Shown here in pieces: positions 26,788 through 35,145 of a stretch of DNA of 64,000 nt. Below the pieces are notes generated by a model. That model made no database searches. It was not told where the DNA came from and saw only the letters and a list, made by a program, of their open reading frames with translations. Positions within the stretch are counted from its first letter, which is position 1. Each line of letters opens with the position of its first letter. Location: contig NZ_QVIO01000001.1 of NCBI RefSeq assembly GCF_003416895.1, positions 744,001 to 808,000 on the forward strand. Direction: 5' to 3'. Source of the stretch: Duganella sp. BJB476 (GTDB taxonomy: Bacteria; Pseudomonadota; Gammaproteobacteria; Burkholderiales; Burkholderiaceae_D). The translations under genes were made by a program, and so were the position numbers.

Positions 26788-27188
26788 TGGCGGCGCTACT
26801 CCAACCTTTGCGCGCACCGTGGGTGCGCTGGATCTTCCTGCTGCTGATCTGCGCCGCCTATCTGCAGGGCGGCATCAACAAGCTGCTGGACTTCCCGTCG
26901 GCCATCGGCGAGATGCAGCACTTCGGCCTGTCGCCGGCCGGCCCGATGGCCGCGCTGGTGATCGCCGGCGAGCTGGGCGCCTCGCTGATGATTTTGTCCG
27001 GCTTCTATCGCTGGCTGGGCGCAGGCTACCTGGCCGCGTTCACGTTGATGGCTACCTTTGTCGCCAACCGCTACTGGGAAATCACCGGGCCGGAGCGCTT
27101 CATGGCGGCCAACGGTTTCTATGAGCACCTGGGCCTGGCCGGCGCCTTTTTGCTGGTGGCGTGGCACGATATTCAGAAGGAGACCTGA
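26787..27188 (+). CDS. DoxX family membrane protein
   Basis: About 133 aa with four hydrophobic segments. It has the DoxX features: AYLQGGINKLLDFPSAIGEM, then GPMAALVIAGELGASLMI and a third and fourth helix; the last residues are WHDIQKET. The ATG at 26787 shares one base with the stop of the amidohydrolase gene (TGATG), so translation is coupled. DoxX proteins act in membrane-associated redox or thiosulfate/quinone chemistry in some organisms; here the role is not defined. Confidence 0.8.
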   Translation: MAALLQPLRAPWVRWIFLLLICAAYLQGGINKLLDFPSAIGEMQHFGLSPAGPMAALVIAGELGASLMILSGFYRWLGAGYLAAFTLMATFVANRYWEITGPERFMAANGFYEHLGLAGAFLLVAWHDIQKET

Positions 27189-27844
27189 TGGAGCGCGGCG
27201 AGACTAAACAAAGCGTGGCGCTGGGCTTCCTGGCCGGCTATGTCGACACGCTGGGCTTTATCGGCCTGTTCGGACTGTTCACTGCCCATGTCACCGGCAA
27301 CTTCGTGCTGATCGGCCGGGCGATGGTGCATCCGTCGCAGGATATCTTGCTCAAGCTGCTGGTGTTCCCGGTGTTTGTGCTGTTCGTGGCGCTGGCGCGC
27401 TTGCTGATACTGCATTGGGAGCGCTCCGGCAGCCGCCAGCTGCGCAACAGCTTTTTGCTCCAGGCCCTGCTGATGGCGGGCAGTGTGGGCTGCGCCTTGG
27501 CGGGCGCGCCCATCGACGCGCCCAATGCGCCGCTGACTTTGTTGACCGGCATGCTGTGCGCCGGCGCGATGGCGGTGCAAAACGCCTACGGCAAGCTGTT
27601 GTTGGGGAAGGTGGCCGCCACCACCGTCATGACCGGCAATGTGACCCAACTGGTGATCGACCTGGTGGACACGCTGCGCGGCGACGCCGATGCGCACGGG
27701 CGCCTGAAGAAGCTGGCCTGGCCGGTGCTGGCGTTTGCCGCGGGCTGCATCAGCGGCGCTCTGGCGTTCATGCAGGCCGGCTTCAACGGCCTGATACTTC
27801 CATGCGTGCTGCTGCTTTGGCTGGCCGGCGCGGCCAGCGACTAG
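27188..27844 (+). CDS. YoaK/DUF1275 family membrane protein
   Basis: About 218 aa, six hydrophobic segments. Recognised from GFLAGYVDTLGFIGLFGLFT and HVTGNFVLIG, then GAMAVQNAYGKLLLGKVAAT and TVMTGNVTQLVIDL, all DUF1275 motifs. AAGGAG at 27177-27182 precedes the ATG, which overlaps the DoxX stop (TGATG). The stop lies in the tetranucleotide CTAG at 27841-27844, shared with the stop of the convergent regulator gene. Possibly a transporter; substrate unknown. Confidence 0.85.
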   Translation: MERGETKQSVALGFLAGYVDTLGFIGLFGLFTAHVTGNFVLIGRAMVHPSQDILLKLLVFPVFVLFVALARLLILHWERSGSRQLRNSFLLQALLMAGSVGCALAGAPIDAPNAPLTLLTGMLCAGAMAVQNAYGKLLLGKVAATTVMTGNVTQLVIDLVDTLRGDADAHGRLKKLAWPVLAFAAGCISGALAFMQAGFNGLILPCVLLLWLAGAASD

Positions 27845-28479
27845 ATCGACATGATGCCGCGCTTGAGGGCGATCGTCACCGCATGGGTGCGATCGTTCGC
27901 GGCCAGCTTGGACAGCACGTTCTTCATGTGCGCCTTCACCGTCTCTTCCGAGATCGACAGCCGTTCGGCGATGCGCCGGTTGGAATGGCCGTTGGCAGCA
28001 TGGCTCAGTACTTCCGTTTCGCGTGCGCTTAACGGACCCTGGCCCATATGCTGGGCCAGTTCCATCGCGATCTCCGGCGGGATGCGGCGCTGCCCCTGGT
28101 GCACGCCGCGTATCGTATCGAGCAGCTCTTTGCGTAAGGTACTCTTCAACAAAAAGCCCGCGGCGCCAGCCTGCACGGCGCGCAGGATCTGCACGTCGCC
28201 CTTGTAGGTGGTCAGCATGACGACGCGCGCGCCGGGATGCGCGTGCCGTATCGCTTGCAGCGCGGTGACGCCGCACATCTCCGGCATGAGGATGTCCATG
28301 ATGGTGACGTCGGGCCGCAGAGCTCCGTGCTGCTCGACGGCCTCGCGGCCGTTGCTGGCTTCACCGACCACGCACATGTCGTCCTGGCTGGCGATGGCTT
28401 CGCCCAAGCCCGTGCGCAGCAAGGGATGGTCGTCCACCACCAGCACGCTGATGGGGCGAGGAGTGTCACGCATTTCCAT
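27841..28479 (-). CDS. NarL/FixJ-type response regulator
   Basis: About 212 aa. Intact receiver domain: acidic pair in VLVVDDHPLL, phosphoacceptor Asp in VTIMDILMPE, Thr in VVMLTTYKG and conserved Lys in GFLLKS. A linker follows, then a LuxR-type helix-turn-helix (LSARETEVLSHAANGHSNRR, ISEETVKAHMKNVL). No sensor kinase gene is adjacent, so it is an orphan response regulator in this window. The exact start (Met1 at 28479 or Met3) is undecided. Stop shared with yoaK-like gene through CTAG. Confidence 0.9.
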   Translation of the reverse strand: MEMRDTPRPISVLVVDDHPLLRTGLGEAIASQDDMCVVGEASNGREAVEQHGALRPDVTIMDILMPEMCGVTALQAIRHAHPGARVVMLTTYKGDVQILRAVQAGAAGFLLKSTLRKELLDTIRGVHQGQRRIPPEIAMELAQHMGQGPLSARETEVLSHAANGHSNRRIAERLSISEETVKAHMKNVLSKLAANDRTHAVTIALKRGIMSI

Positions 28480-28489
28480 GGCGGCCAGC

Positions 28490-29443
28490 TTAACGCAGTT
28501 GGGTGTAATTCGCCGGCACCCACTGGTAGGCTTTGCCGCTGCTGCGCAAGTGGCCCAGGCCGGGGAAGGGCAGGTGGGCTGCGCCGATCAGCGCACCTTC
28601 CTTGGCGGCCTCCGTGAAGGCTTGCTTGCGGGCTTGGGCGGCGGTCTTCGGATCGGTGTCGAAGCCGATGGTCACTTCCGGATGGTCGAACTGCACGGCG
28701 CCGGCGTGGATCAGGTCACCCACGATCAACAGTTTCTTGCCTTTGCTCTCAACCATGTAGCTGATGTGGCCCGGCGTGTGGCCGTAGCTGGCCACGGCGC
28801 GGATGCCCTGCGTGATGTCGCTGGCGCCATTGAACGGTTGCAGGTGCTGGTTGGCGACGTAAGGCGCCAGCGACGTCATCGCGCCCTGGAAGAACCCCTT
28901 GCTGTCGGCCGGCGCCTTGTCCATATTGGCCTGACTGAGCCAGAAGTCGGTGTCGTGCTTGTCGGCGCGGATGGCGGCGTTGGGGAAGGCCGCCTGGCCG
29001 TTGGCCACGAGGCCGCCCACGTGGTCCGGGTGCATATGGGTGATCAGCACTTCGTCAACCTGTTCCGGCTGGTAGCCCGAGGCTTTCAGGTTGGCCAGCA
29101 GCTTGCCCAGCGTCGGGCCGAACAGGTTGCCGGCGCCGGTGTCGATCAGCACCAGCTTGGCGCCGGTGTTGACCAGGTAGCCGGTGACCGAAGTCTCCAC
29201 CGGGTTGGTCAGGAAGGAGCGGGCCAGTTCCTGGTCGGTCTTGGCGGCCGGCTGCTGCAGCAATTTGTTCATCGGCAGGTCGACAGTGCCGTCGCTGATC
29301 GCGGTCACTTCAAAATCGCCCAGCATGATGCGGAAGAAGCCGGGCGCATTGGTGCCGGCCAGCGGCGCGGCGGCCATTGCAGGGGTATTGATGGCGAAAG
29401 CCAGGGCGGCGGCCAGAGGGCTGAGTTTGCGTAAGAGTTGCAT
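28490..29443 (-). CDS. Exported MBL-fold metallo-hydrolase
   Basis: About 317 aa. The ATG at 29443 follows GAGGAAC and gives a clean signal peptide (ending NTPAMAAAPL), so the enzyme is periplasmic. The metallo-beta-lactamase-fold zinc motif is HMHPDH (residues 136-141), with further ligands in SYGHTPGH, GDLIHAG and AAHLPFPG. It belongs to the general hydrolase branch (lactonase/quorum-quenching-like or detoxifying), not to acquired carbapenemases. It diverges from a LysR regulator across a 111-bp gap rich in TTGCAAA-type sequences, so the regulator probably controls it. Confidence 0.88.
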   Translation of the reverse strand: MQLLRKLSPLAAALAFAINTPAMAAAPLAGTNAPGFFRIMLGDFEVTAISDGTVDLPMNKLLQQPAAKTDQELARSFLTNPVETSVTGYLVNTGAKLVLIDTGAGNLFGPTLGKLLANLKASGYQPEQVDEVLITHMHPDHVGGLVANGQAAFPNAAIRADKHDTDFWLSQANMDKAPADSKGFFQGAMTSLAPYVANQHLQPFNGASDITQGIRAVASYGHTPGHISYMVESKGKKLLIVGDLIHAGAVQFDHPEVTIGFDTDPKTAAQARKQAFTEAAKEGALIGAAHLPFPGLGHLRSSGKAYQWVPANYTQLR

Positions 29444-29484
29444 AAAGTTCCTCATTAGTGAATTTACTAAACACAGTATGCAGC

Positions 29485-29541
29485 TTTGCAAAAAATGGCA
29501 CAATATCCAATAATGCAAATTGTATTTGCGTGAATTGCAAA
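29485..29541. promoter_or_regulatory. Candidate LysR binding region
   Basis: The gap between the MBL hydrolase and lysR genes holds TTTGCAAA (29485-29492), the 15-bp palindrome GCAAATTGTATTTGC (29515-29529) and a further TTGCAAA (about 29534-29540). Such repeated T-rich/A-rich dyads fit the activation and recognition sites of a LysR-type regulator. Inference from pattern and position only. Confidence 0.5.
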
Positions 29542-29554
29542 GAAAGGGAAAGCG

Positions 29555-30526
29555 ATGATCGATTGTCTGAAGTGCCTGTTGGCGGTGGTGGAGCACGGCA
29601 GTTTGTCGCGCGCGGCGGGGGAGCTGAAGATGGCGGTGTCCTCGGTGTCGCGCAAGCTGGATGCGCTGGAGGTCGAAGTGGGTTCGCGCCTGCTGTTGCG
29701 CAGTTCCCGGCAAATGCTGTTGACCGACGCCGGTGAGCGCTTCCTGCCCCGTGCGCGCAACATCCTGGCCGAACTGGCCGAAGGCAAGGCCGCCGTGCAG
29801 GAGTTGGACAGCGAACCGCGCGGCCTGCTGACGGTGACCGCGCCGGCCGCCTTCGGGCGCCTGCATGTGGCGCCGGCCATCGCCGAGTTCCTGCGGCACT
29901 GTCCGCTGCTGGAGGTGGAGCTGCACGTCAGCGACGATATCGTCGACCTGTCGGCGCGCCGCGTCGATGTGGCGGTGCGCGCGGGCGTGCTGCCCGACAG
30001 CGACCTGGTGGCGACGCGGCTGGCGATCCAGAACCGCGTGGTCAGCGCCAGTCCGGACTATCTGGCACGTCATGGCTGGCCGCAAACGCCGATGGACCTG
30101 CTCAACCACCAATGCCTGACCGTGACCGGGCGCTCGGCGCCGCGCGGCTGGTGGCGCTTCGATGGGGTGAACCAGAACCAGCCGCTGGCCGTCAAGGGCA
30201 AGCTGCGCTGCGACGATACCGATTCCTTGCTGCACGCGGCCATCGGTGGCGCCGGGCTGGTGCATCTGGCGAACTGGCTGGTGAGCGACGCCATCGTCGC
30301 CGGCCAGCTGGTGCCGGTGTTTCCGATGGCGCCGGTGCGGCGTGGCGCGGCGTCGGACCGGCGCGATCCGCACGAGTCAGCGGTTCATGCGGTGCACATG
30401 CCGGGGCGTTCCAACCAGGCCAAGGCGCAGCTGCTGATACGTCATTTGAAGGAGTATTTCGGCGATCCGCCGTATTGGGATCTTGCGATGGAAGCTGCCG
30501 GGGCGGGCGAGCGCCGCGCCCCGTGA
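29555..30526 (+). CDS. LysR family transcriptional regulator
   Basis: About 323 aa. Typical N-terminal helix-turn-helix (LAVVEHGSLSRAAGELKMAV, SSVSRKLDALEVEVGSRLLL) followed by a substrate-binding-like effector domain (LLTVTAPAAFGRLHVAPAIA; DDIVDLSARRVDVAVRAGVL). GGGAAAGCG precedes the ATG. It is divergent from the MBL-fold hydrolase gene and probably regulates it, and itself, from the shared region. The effector is unknown. Confidence 0.92.
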   Translation: MIDCLKCLLAVVEHGSLSRAAGELKMAVSSVSRKLDALEVEVGSRLLLRSSRQMLLTDAGERFLPRARNILAELAEGKAAVQELDSEPRGLLTVTAPAAFGRLHVAPAIAEFLRHCPLLEVELHVSDDIVDLSARRVDVAVRAGVLPDSDLVATRLAIQNRVVSASPDYLARHGWPQTPMDLLNHQCLTVTGRSAPRGWWRFDGVNQNQPLAVKGKLRCDDTDSLLHAAIGGAGLVHLANWLVSDAIVAGQLVPVFPMAPVRRGAASDRRDPHESAVHAVHMPGRSNQAKAQLLIRHLKEYFGDPPYWDLAMEAAGAGERRAP

Positions 30527-30545
30527 GGTGAAATATCGGCGGAGA

Positions 30546-31472
30546 TTAATCCCAGTCGCCGCCGCCACCGCCGCCGCTATCGCCGCCGCCACCGCTGCTG
30601 CCGGAATCGTCCCAGCCGCCGCTGACGCCGAAGTCATTGCCGCCCATGTCGTCGCGGCGCAGCAGTTCGTCGCGTGAAGGATCGTCATAGACGATGTCGT
30701 TGCGCGGCTGGCTGCTGTTGCCCGAATCGTGGTTGCCGCCGGTGAACTGGCGCGCCAGCGCTTCGCCCGCGACGATACCTGCGCCTACCGCCGCGCCGGT
30801 CGCCAGGCCGCCCATGATGCGCGAGCCCATGCCGCTACCTTGTTGCGGCTGGCCGTAGCCTGGCTGCGGATAACCCTGCTGCGGATAAGCGCCTGGCGCA
30901 TAGCCGGGCGCCGGAGCGCCGCCGGGATTGAAGCCGGCCGGGTTGTTGTAGCTGTCGGCTGGCGGGTTACGGCGCGACATGAAGCGCGACGCCAGCCAGA
31001 TAAAGCCTATCAGGCCGCCGCCCAGGATCAGGATGGTGCCCCAGGGGATGCCGCTGCTCTGCGGTGCGCCATAGTTACCGTTGCTGTAGCCGGCGTTGCT
31101 GCGGGCCGGCTGCTGCTGCGAATAGTTGGCCTTGGGTTTCTGGCCCTCGGCCAGCAGCGTGCGCAGCTTGGCCAGCGCGTTTGGATTCACCTTGGGCAGG
31201 CCCGGCGCCAGCCGTTCGGCCGTGGCCAGCTCGCCCTGCGCGGCGGCGAACTTGCCTTGCTTGGCCAGCAGTTCGGCCTCCACGAAGTGCGCCGTGCCGC
31301 TGTTCGGGTGGGCTTTCAGGACCTGGTCCATCAGGTCCTGGGCGTCGCTGTACTTGCCTGCTTCCGCGGCGACATAAACATCGTGTAGCGTGGGTTCGGC
31401 CGCAAACGCCGGCATCGCCAGCGCCAAAGCGCCCGCCAGCAGGGTCATACGTGCGAAAGATTTTGCCGTCAT
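30546..31472 (-). CDS. Exported TPR-like membrane protein with Gly/Asp-rich tail
   Basis: About 308 aa. Signal peptide (ending ALAMPAFAAEP), then a tetratricopeptide-like helical pair (about 30-110: AEAGKYSDAQDLMDQVLKAH, AELLAKQGKFAAAQGELATA). A hydrophobic segment follows (about 143-162), then a low-complexity Pro/Gly/Tyr/Gln region, a glycine-rich hydrophobic patch (GSRIMGGLATGAAVGAGIVAG), and a final tail of Ser, Gly and Asp ending GGGGGGDWD. AAGGAG supports the start. The function is unknown; the layout suggests a membrane-anchored scaffold. Confidence 0.7.
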   Translation of the reverse strand: MTAKSFARMTLLAGALALAMPAFAAEPTLHDVYVAAEAGKYSDAQDLMDQVLKAHPNSGTAHFVEAELLAKQGKFAAAQGELATAERLAPGLPKVNPNALAKLRTLLAEGQKPKANYSQQQPARSNAGYSNGNYGAPQSSGIPWGTILILGGGLIGFIWLASRFMSRRNPPADSYNNPAGFNPGGAPAPGYAPGAYPQQGYPQPGYGQPQQGSGMGSRIMGGLATGAAVGAGIVAGEALARQFTGGNHDSGNSSQPRNDIVYDDPSRDELLRRDDMGGNDFGVSGGWDDSGSSGGGGDSGGGGGGDWD

Positions 31473-31513
31473 GTCAGATCTCCTTGTAGGGACAGGCTGA
31501 ATATAGTGGCAGT

Positions 31514-32785
31514 TTACGCCATTTTCAAGTCCCGCGCGGTACGCTGGCTAACCGATGGCGTTGGAACACCCACTGCGGCCATCACCGTGTCGGCGATGAT
31601 GTCGGCCGTGGCGGCTGATAAAGTCCAGCCCAGGTGGCCGTGGCCGGTGTTGTAGAACACGGTGGGCGCCTTGCCACGACCCACGCGCGGCATCAGGTTC
31701 GGCATCATCGGACGCAGGCCGGCCCATGGCGTGACATCGCGCGTGCTGATGCCGGGGAAGCATTGTTGCACCCAGTTGTGCAGCGGCGCGATGCGGTCGG
31801 CGCGGATATCGCGGTTGTAGCCGTTGAACTCCGCCGTGCCGGCCACGCGCAGGCGGTCCGCGCCCAGGCGGCTGGCGACCAGCTTGGTGGCGTCGTCCAC
31901 CAGGCTGACGTTGGGGGCGGCGGCCCGGCTGGCGGCGTCGTGCAGGTGCACGGTGATCGAGTAACCCTTGACCGGATAGACATTGACGCGGTCGCCCAGC
32001 ATGGCCGCCAGCGCGCGGCTGGCGGTGCCGGCGCAGACCACCACGGCGTCGTAGCGTTGGGTGTCGTCGGCGCCGTCGTGGGTGGTGGTGATGAAGGTGC
32101 CGTTGGCGTCGGCGCGGACGTTGGTCACCTGCTGCTCGAAGCGCAGTTCCACGCCCAGTCGCTGCGCCGCTTGCGCCAGGCCGGCGGTGAATTTGTGGAT
32201 GTCGCCGGAACTGTCGCTTTCGGTATAGTGGCCGCCGTAGAACTGGCCGGTCAGCGTCGGTTCAAGGGCGCGCATTTCCTCAGGCGTGACCGCGCGGCGC
32301 GGCAGGCCGCCTTGCGCCAGCAGTCTGGATACTTCGGCGGCGTGGTCGAAATCGGCGCGGTCGCGATGAATGTGCAGGATGCCTGCGCGCTTGTGGTTGA
32401 AGTCTATGCCTTCTTGCGCGGCCCAGCTGAACAGATGCTCGCGCGCGGCCACTGCCAGCCTGGTAGTGGCGATGGTGTTGTCGCGGTAGTGGGGCAGGGC
32501 GGCGATGAACTCGGCGAACCAGGAGAGCTTATGCCAGCTGGGTTTCGGGCTGACCAGCAGCGGCGCATCGTTCTTCAGCATCCACTTCAGGCCTTTGACG
32601 ATGGTGCTGCGGTGGTTCCAGGCTTCGGCGTTGGAGGCGGACAGCTGGCCGCCGTTGGCGAACGAGGTTTCCATCGCGGCGTAGCGATGGCGCTCCAGCA
32701 GCGTGACGGTGTAGCCTCTCCTGGCGAGCGCGTAAGCAGTGGTGACGCCGGTGACTCCGCCGCCGATGATGGCTATGGTTTTCAT
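31514..32785 (-). CDS. dadA: D-amino-acid dehydrogenase
   Basis: About 423 aa. FAD-dependent oxidoreductase of the DadA type: the dinucleotide-binding motif IIGGGVTGVTTAYALARRG starts at residue 6, the acidic end of strand 2 is LLERH, and the C-terminal FAD-contact region GHGHLGWTLSAATADIIAD is diagnostic. It oxidises D-amino acids (D-alanine in the best-known members) to 2-oxo acids and passes electrons to the respiratory chain. No alanine racemase gene is adjacent. It diverges from the DUF1566 lipoprotein gene across a 73-bp gap. Confidence 0.9.
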   Translation of the reverse strand: MKTIAIIGGGVTGVTTAYALARRGYTVTLLERHRYAAMETSFANGGQLSASNAEAWNHRSTIVKGLKWMLKNDAPLLVSPKPSWHKLSWFAEFIAALPHYRDNTIATTRLAVAAREHLFSWAAQEGIDFNHKRAGILHIHRDRADFDHAAEVSRLLAQGGLPRRAVTPEEMRALEPTLTGQFYGGHYTESDSSGDIHKFTAGLAQAAQRLGVELRFEQQVTNVRADANGTFITTTHDGADDTQRYDAVVVCAGTASRALAAMLGDRVNVYPVKGYSITVHLHDAASRAAAPNVSLVDDATKLVASRLGADRLRVAGTAEFNGYNRDIRADRIAPLHNWVQQCFPGISTRDVTPWAGLRPMMPNLMPRVGRGKAPTVFYNTGHGHLGWTLSAATADIIADTVMAAVGVPTPSVSQRTARDLKMA

Positions 32786-32858
32786 CCAAATAGTTTACCA
32801 TCTAAGGTGGCGCCAGCCCTGGAAGCGGACTAGACTAGCAAAAAACAGGGAGAAAACC

Positions 32859-34409
32859 ATGGCGCGTATCCGTTTGCTGCTGGTTGTGCTGGGCGTCGGC
32901 CTGATCAACGCTTGCGGTGGGGGCGGCGGCGGTTCCGGCGGCAATACCCAACCCTTTGTCCCTGTGCCTTCGAATACCGCCAGCGGGACGGTCATGTTCA
33001 AGGGAACGCCGCTGGCCGGCGCCACCGTGACAGTCTACGAGACCAATAGCAACCGCGTCTTCGCCACCCTGACCACCGACGCCAATGGCAATTACAGCGT
33101 TGGCGGCCTGGGGACTTCCTGCACCATGTCCTGCACCATCAACTACCAGTTCTTTGCATCGAAAGCCGGATACGCGTTTAATCCGTTCATGGCAACGAAT
33201 GTGTCGGGCGACCGTTCCGCCTATCTGTGGGACCCATCGCCCAAGAATTGGTACGTCAACACTGGCGCTGCCGTTACGCGGGCCGGCTACAACGGCGCGT
33301 TTTCGAATCCGAATGGCGGATCCGGCATTATGTTCAACGTCGTCAATTTGAATTCGGGAGTTAACAACTCCATCACCGGCGCCAACTTCAATGCCTACGA
33401 CGGCAGCAATCCATTGGTGAGTATCGTCTCGACTGGGCTATCGAAACGCTACACCGACAACCAGGACGGCACCGTCACAGACAATTTAACCGGCTTGGTC
33501 TGGCTGAGGAATGCCGGTTGCCTCAGTCCGGCACTGTGGGCGAACGCGCTGTCCGAGGCCAACCAGCTGGCGAGCGGCACGTGCGGATTGACGGATGGAT
33601 CCAAGGCCGGTGATTGGCGCTTGCCCAACCTGGTGGAACTTGAAAGCCTGGTCGACGTCTCCGCCAGCAATCCGGCGCTCACTGCCGGCAACCCGTTCAC
33701 TGCCGTATCGACCGGAATCTACTGGACGTCGACCAGCTACTACGGCGGCCAGGTGGGATCGCCGAACGCATGGGCGATCCGCATGCAGGATGGACGCTAC
33801 ATTAACGACACTGCCAGTTCGAATCTCAACATCAAGGCGACATCGACGAATGCGGTGTGGGCGGTCAAAGGCACGAGTTCCGGGGCGGGCAGGCTGCAGG
33901 CGACGGGCTTCTATGTTTTCTATGCCAGCGGCGATGACGGCTCGCTGGAGAAGGGCGTGCCGCTACCCGCGCCCCGCATGCGCGACAACGGCAACGGCAC
34001 GGTCACCGACACGGCCACCGGCCTGGTCTGGCTGAAGAAAGCCGATTGCATCCAACAGAACTGGGCGGCGGCTCTCGGCGCCATCAGCACGCTCGCCAGC
34101 GGGCAGTGCGGCCTGACCGATGGTTCCGTCGCTGGCGCCTGGAGAATGCCGACCCGGAAAGAAATGCTGAGCCTGGCCGATCGTGCGCAAGGCAATATGG
34201 CGGACTATTTTGACGAGTCGTTCAACAGTTCCGCAGCGGGCATCGCCTCGCAGCCCGCTAGCTTTTCCAACTTTGCGCAGTTTCAGTACTATTGGACTTC
34301 CAGCGCCAATGCGGCCAGTTCCGGCGATGCGTGGAGCGTCTTCAGCTGCGACTTTGGCGTCTATAACATCCCCATGGCAAACACCGGGTATGCGCTGGCA
34401 GTTCGTTAG
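32859..34409 (+). CDS. Lipoprotein with duplicated DUF1566 (Lcl-like) domains
   Basis: About 516 aa. The ATG at 32859 follows GGGAGAAAA and gives a lipoprotein signal with Cys in LINACGGGGGG. Next come a carboxypeptidase-regulatory-like beta-sandwich (SGTVMFKGTPLAGATVTVYE) and two copies of the DUF1566/Lcl_C module. Each copy has the pair DNGTVTDTATGLVWLK / WRMPTRKEM or its variant DNQDGTVTDNLTGLVWLR / WRLPNLVEL, and a GWYWTSS-like motif (YWTSTSYYGG, YYWTSSANAA). Related proteins bind extracellular ligands. The stop is in TTAG at 34406-34409, shared with the convergent gene. Confidence 0.82.
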   Translation: MARIRLLLVVLGVGLINACGGGGGGSGGNTQPFVPVPSNTASGTVMFKGTPLAGATVTVYETNSNRVFATLTTDANGNYSVGGLGTSCTMSCTINYQFFASKAGYAFNPFMATNVSGDRSAYLWDPSPKNWYVNTGAAVTRAGYNGAFSNPNGGSGIMFNVVNLNSGVNNSITGANFNAYDGSNPLVSIVSTGLSKRYTDNQDGTVTDNLTGLVWLRNAGCLSPALWANALSEANQLASGTCGLTDGSKAGDWRLPNLVELESLVDVSASNPALTAGNPFTAVSTGIYWTSTSYYGGQVGSPNAWAIRMQDGRYINDTASSNLNIKATSTNAVWAVKGTSSGAGRLQATGFYVFYASGDDGSLEKGVPLPAPRMRDNGNGTVTDTATGLVWLKKADCIQQNWAAALGAISTLASGQCGLTDGSVAGAWRMPTRKEMLSLADRAQGNMADYFDESFNSSAAGIASQPASFSNFAQFQYYWTSSANAASSGDAWSVFSCDFGVYNIPMANTGYALAVR

Positions 34410-34999
34410 TCGTCCAACCCTTTGCCCTTGAGGATATGCGGGATACATTTCTCCACTCTGGACTCGCGGGTCTTGGCTTGCTTGGCTGAGGAGAAGTGGA
34501 GCAGGTAGCCGCGTTGCCGGCCGGGCGTCAGGGCGGCGAAGGCTTCCTGCAGTTCGGGCGATTCTTCCAGCCTGTTCAGAAATTCTTCCGGCATGGCGAA
34601 TTCGGCGGTCTTCTTGAATTCCACTTGCGCGCCGGACCGCTCCACTTTGATGGCGTCGCGGATGTAGGCCGTCAAGGTCGACGCCATCTTGGCGATTTCT
34701 TCGGCGCTGGTGAAGCGGATCTGGCGCCCCGCCTGCACGTTCTCGGTCTGTTGGATCAGGATGCCTTTGGGATCTTGCATCAAAGCGCCTTTGAAAAACA
34801 GCAGCGCGCAGTATTCCTTGAAGCCGTGGATCAGCACGATGTTCTGGTCGTCGAGCGTGTAGCAGGGATGGCCCCATTTGAATTCCTCGGCCAGGTCGCA
34901 GTCGAGGGCGATGGCGCGCAGCTTGATGTATGCGTCCTGCCATTGGCCTGGCTTGCCGACAAAGGCATCAACCTTGGAATTCAATGTCTTCTCTGTCAT
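34406..34999 (-). CDS. YdeI/OmdA family protein (DUF1801-type)
   Basis: About 197 aa. Matches the YdeI family: an N-terminal DUF1801-like domain (FKWGHPCYTLDDQNIVLIHG, CALLFFKGALMQDPKG) and a C-terminal OmdA segment (LNRLEESPELQEAFAALTPG then GYLLHFSSAKQAKTRESRVE). The ATG at 34999 has GAGGTGCACC upstream. No catalytic motif is known. It marks the left border before the AT-rich island. Confidence 0.88.
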   Translation of the reverse strand: MTEKTLNSKVDAFVGKPGQWQDAYIKLRAIALDCDLAEEFKWGHPCYTLDDQNIVLIHGFKEYCALLFFKGALMQDPKGILIQQTENVQAGRQIRFTSAEEIAKMASTLTAYIRDAIKVERSGAQVEFKKTAEFAMPEEFLNRLEESPELQEAFAALTPGRQRGYLLHFSSAKQAKTRESRVEKCIPHILKGKGLDD

Positions 35000-35145
35000 G
35001 GTGCACCTCGATGGAATCAACAGTGGCAAAAAAATAATTATACCCGGCTCCCCGCCCACGGCCGAGCAAATCGCCGGCAACCCTGGACTGGCTGAAGAGC
35101 TGGAGCGCCCCATGATGCTGCTGATCGCGGCGCAGCGATAATTAA

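Noticed and set aside
34998..35141. Possible 47-codon gene at the edge of the AT-rich island
   Set aside because: Its ATG overlaps the start of the YdeI-like gene on the other strand, there is no ribosome-binding site and no known domain; the C-terminal ELERPMMLLIAAQR looks protein-like, so it may be a gene remnant, but support is too weak.
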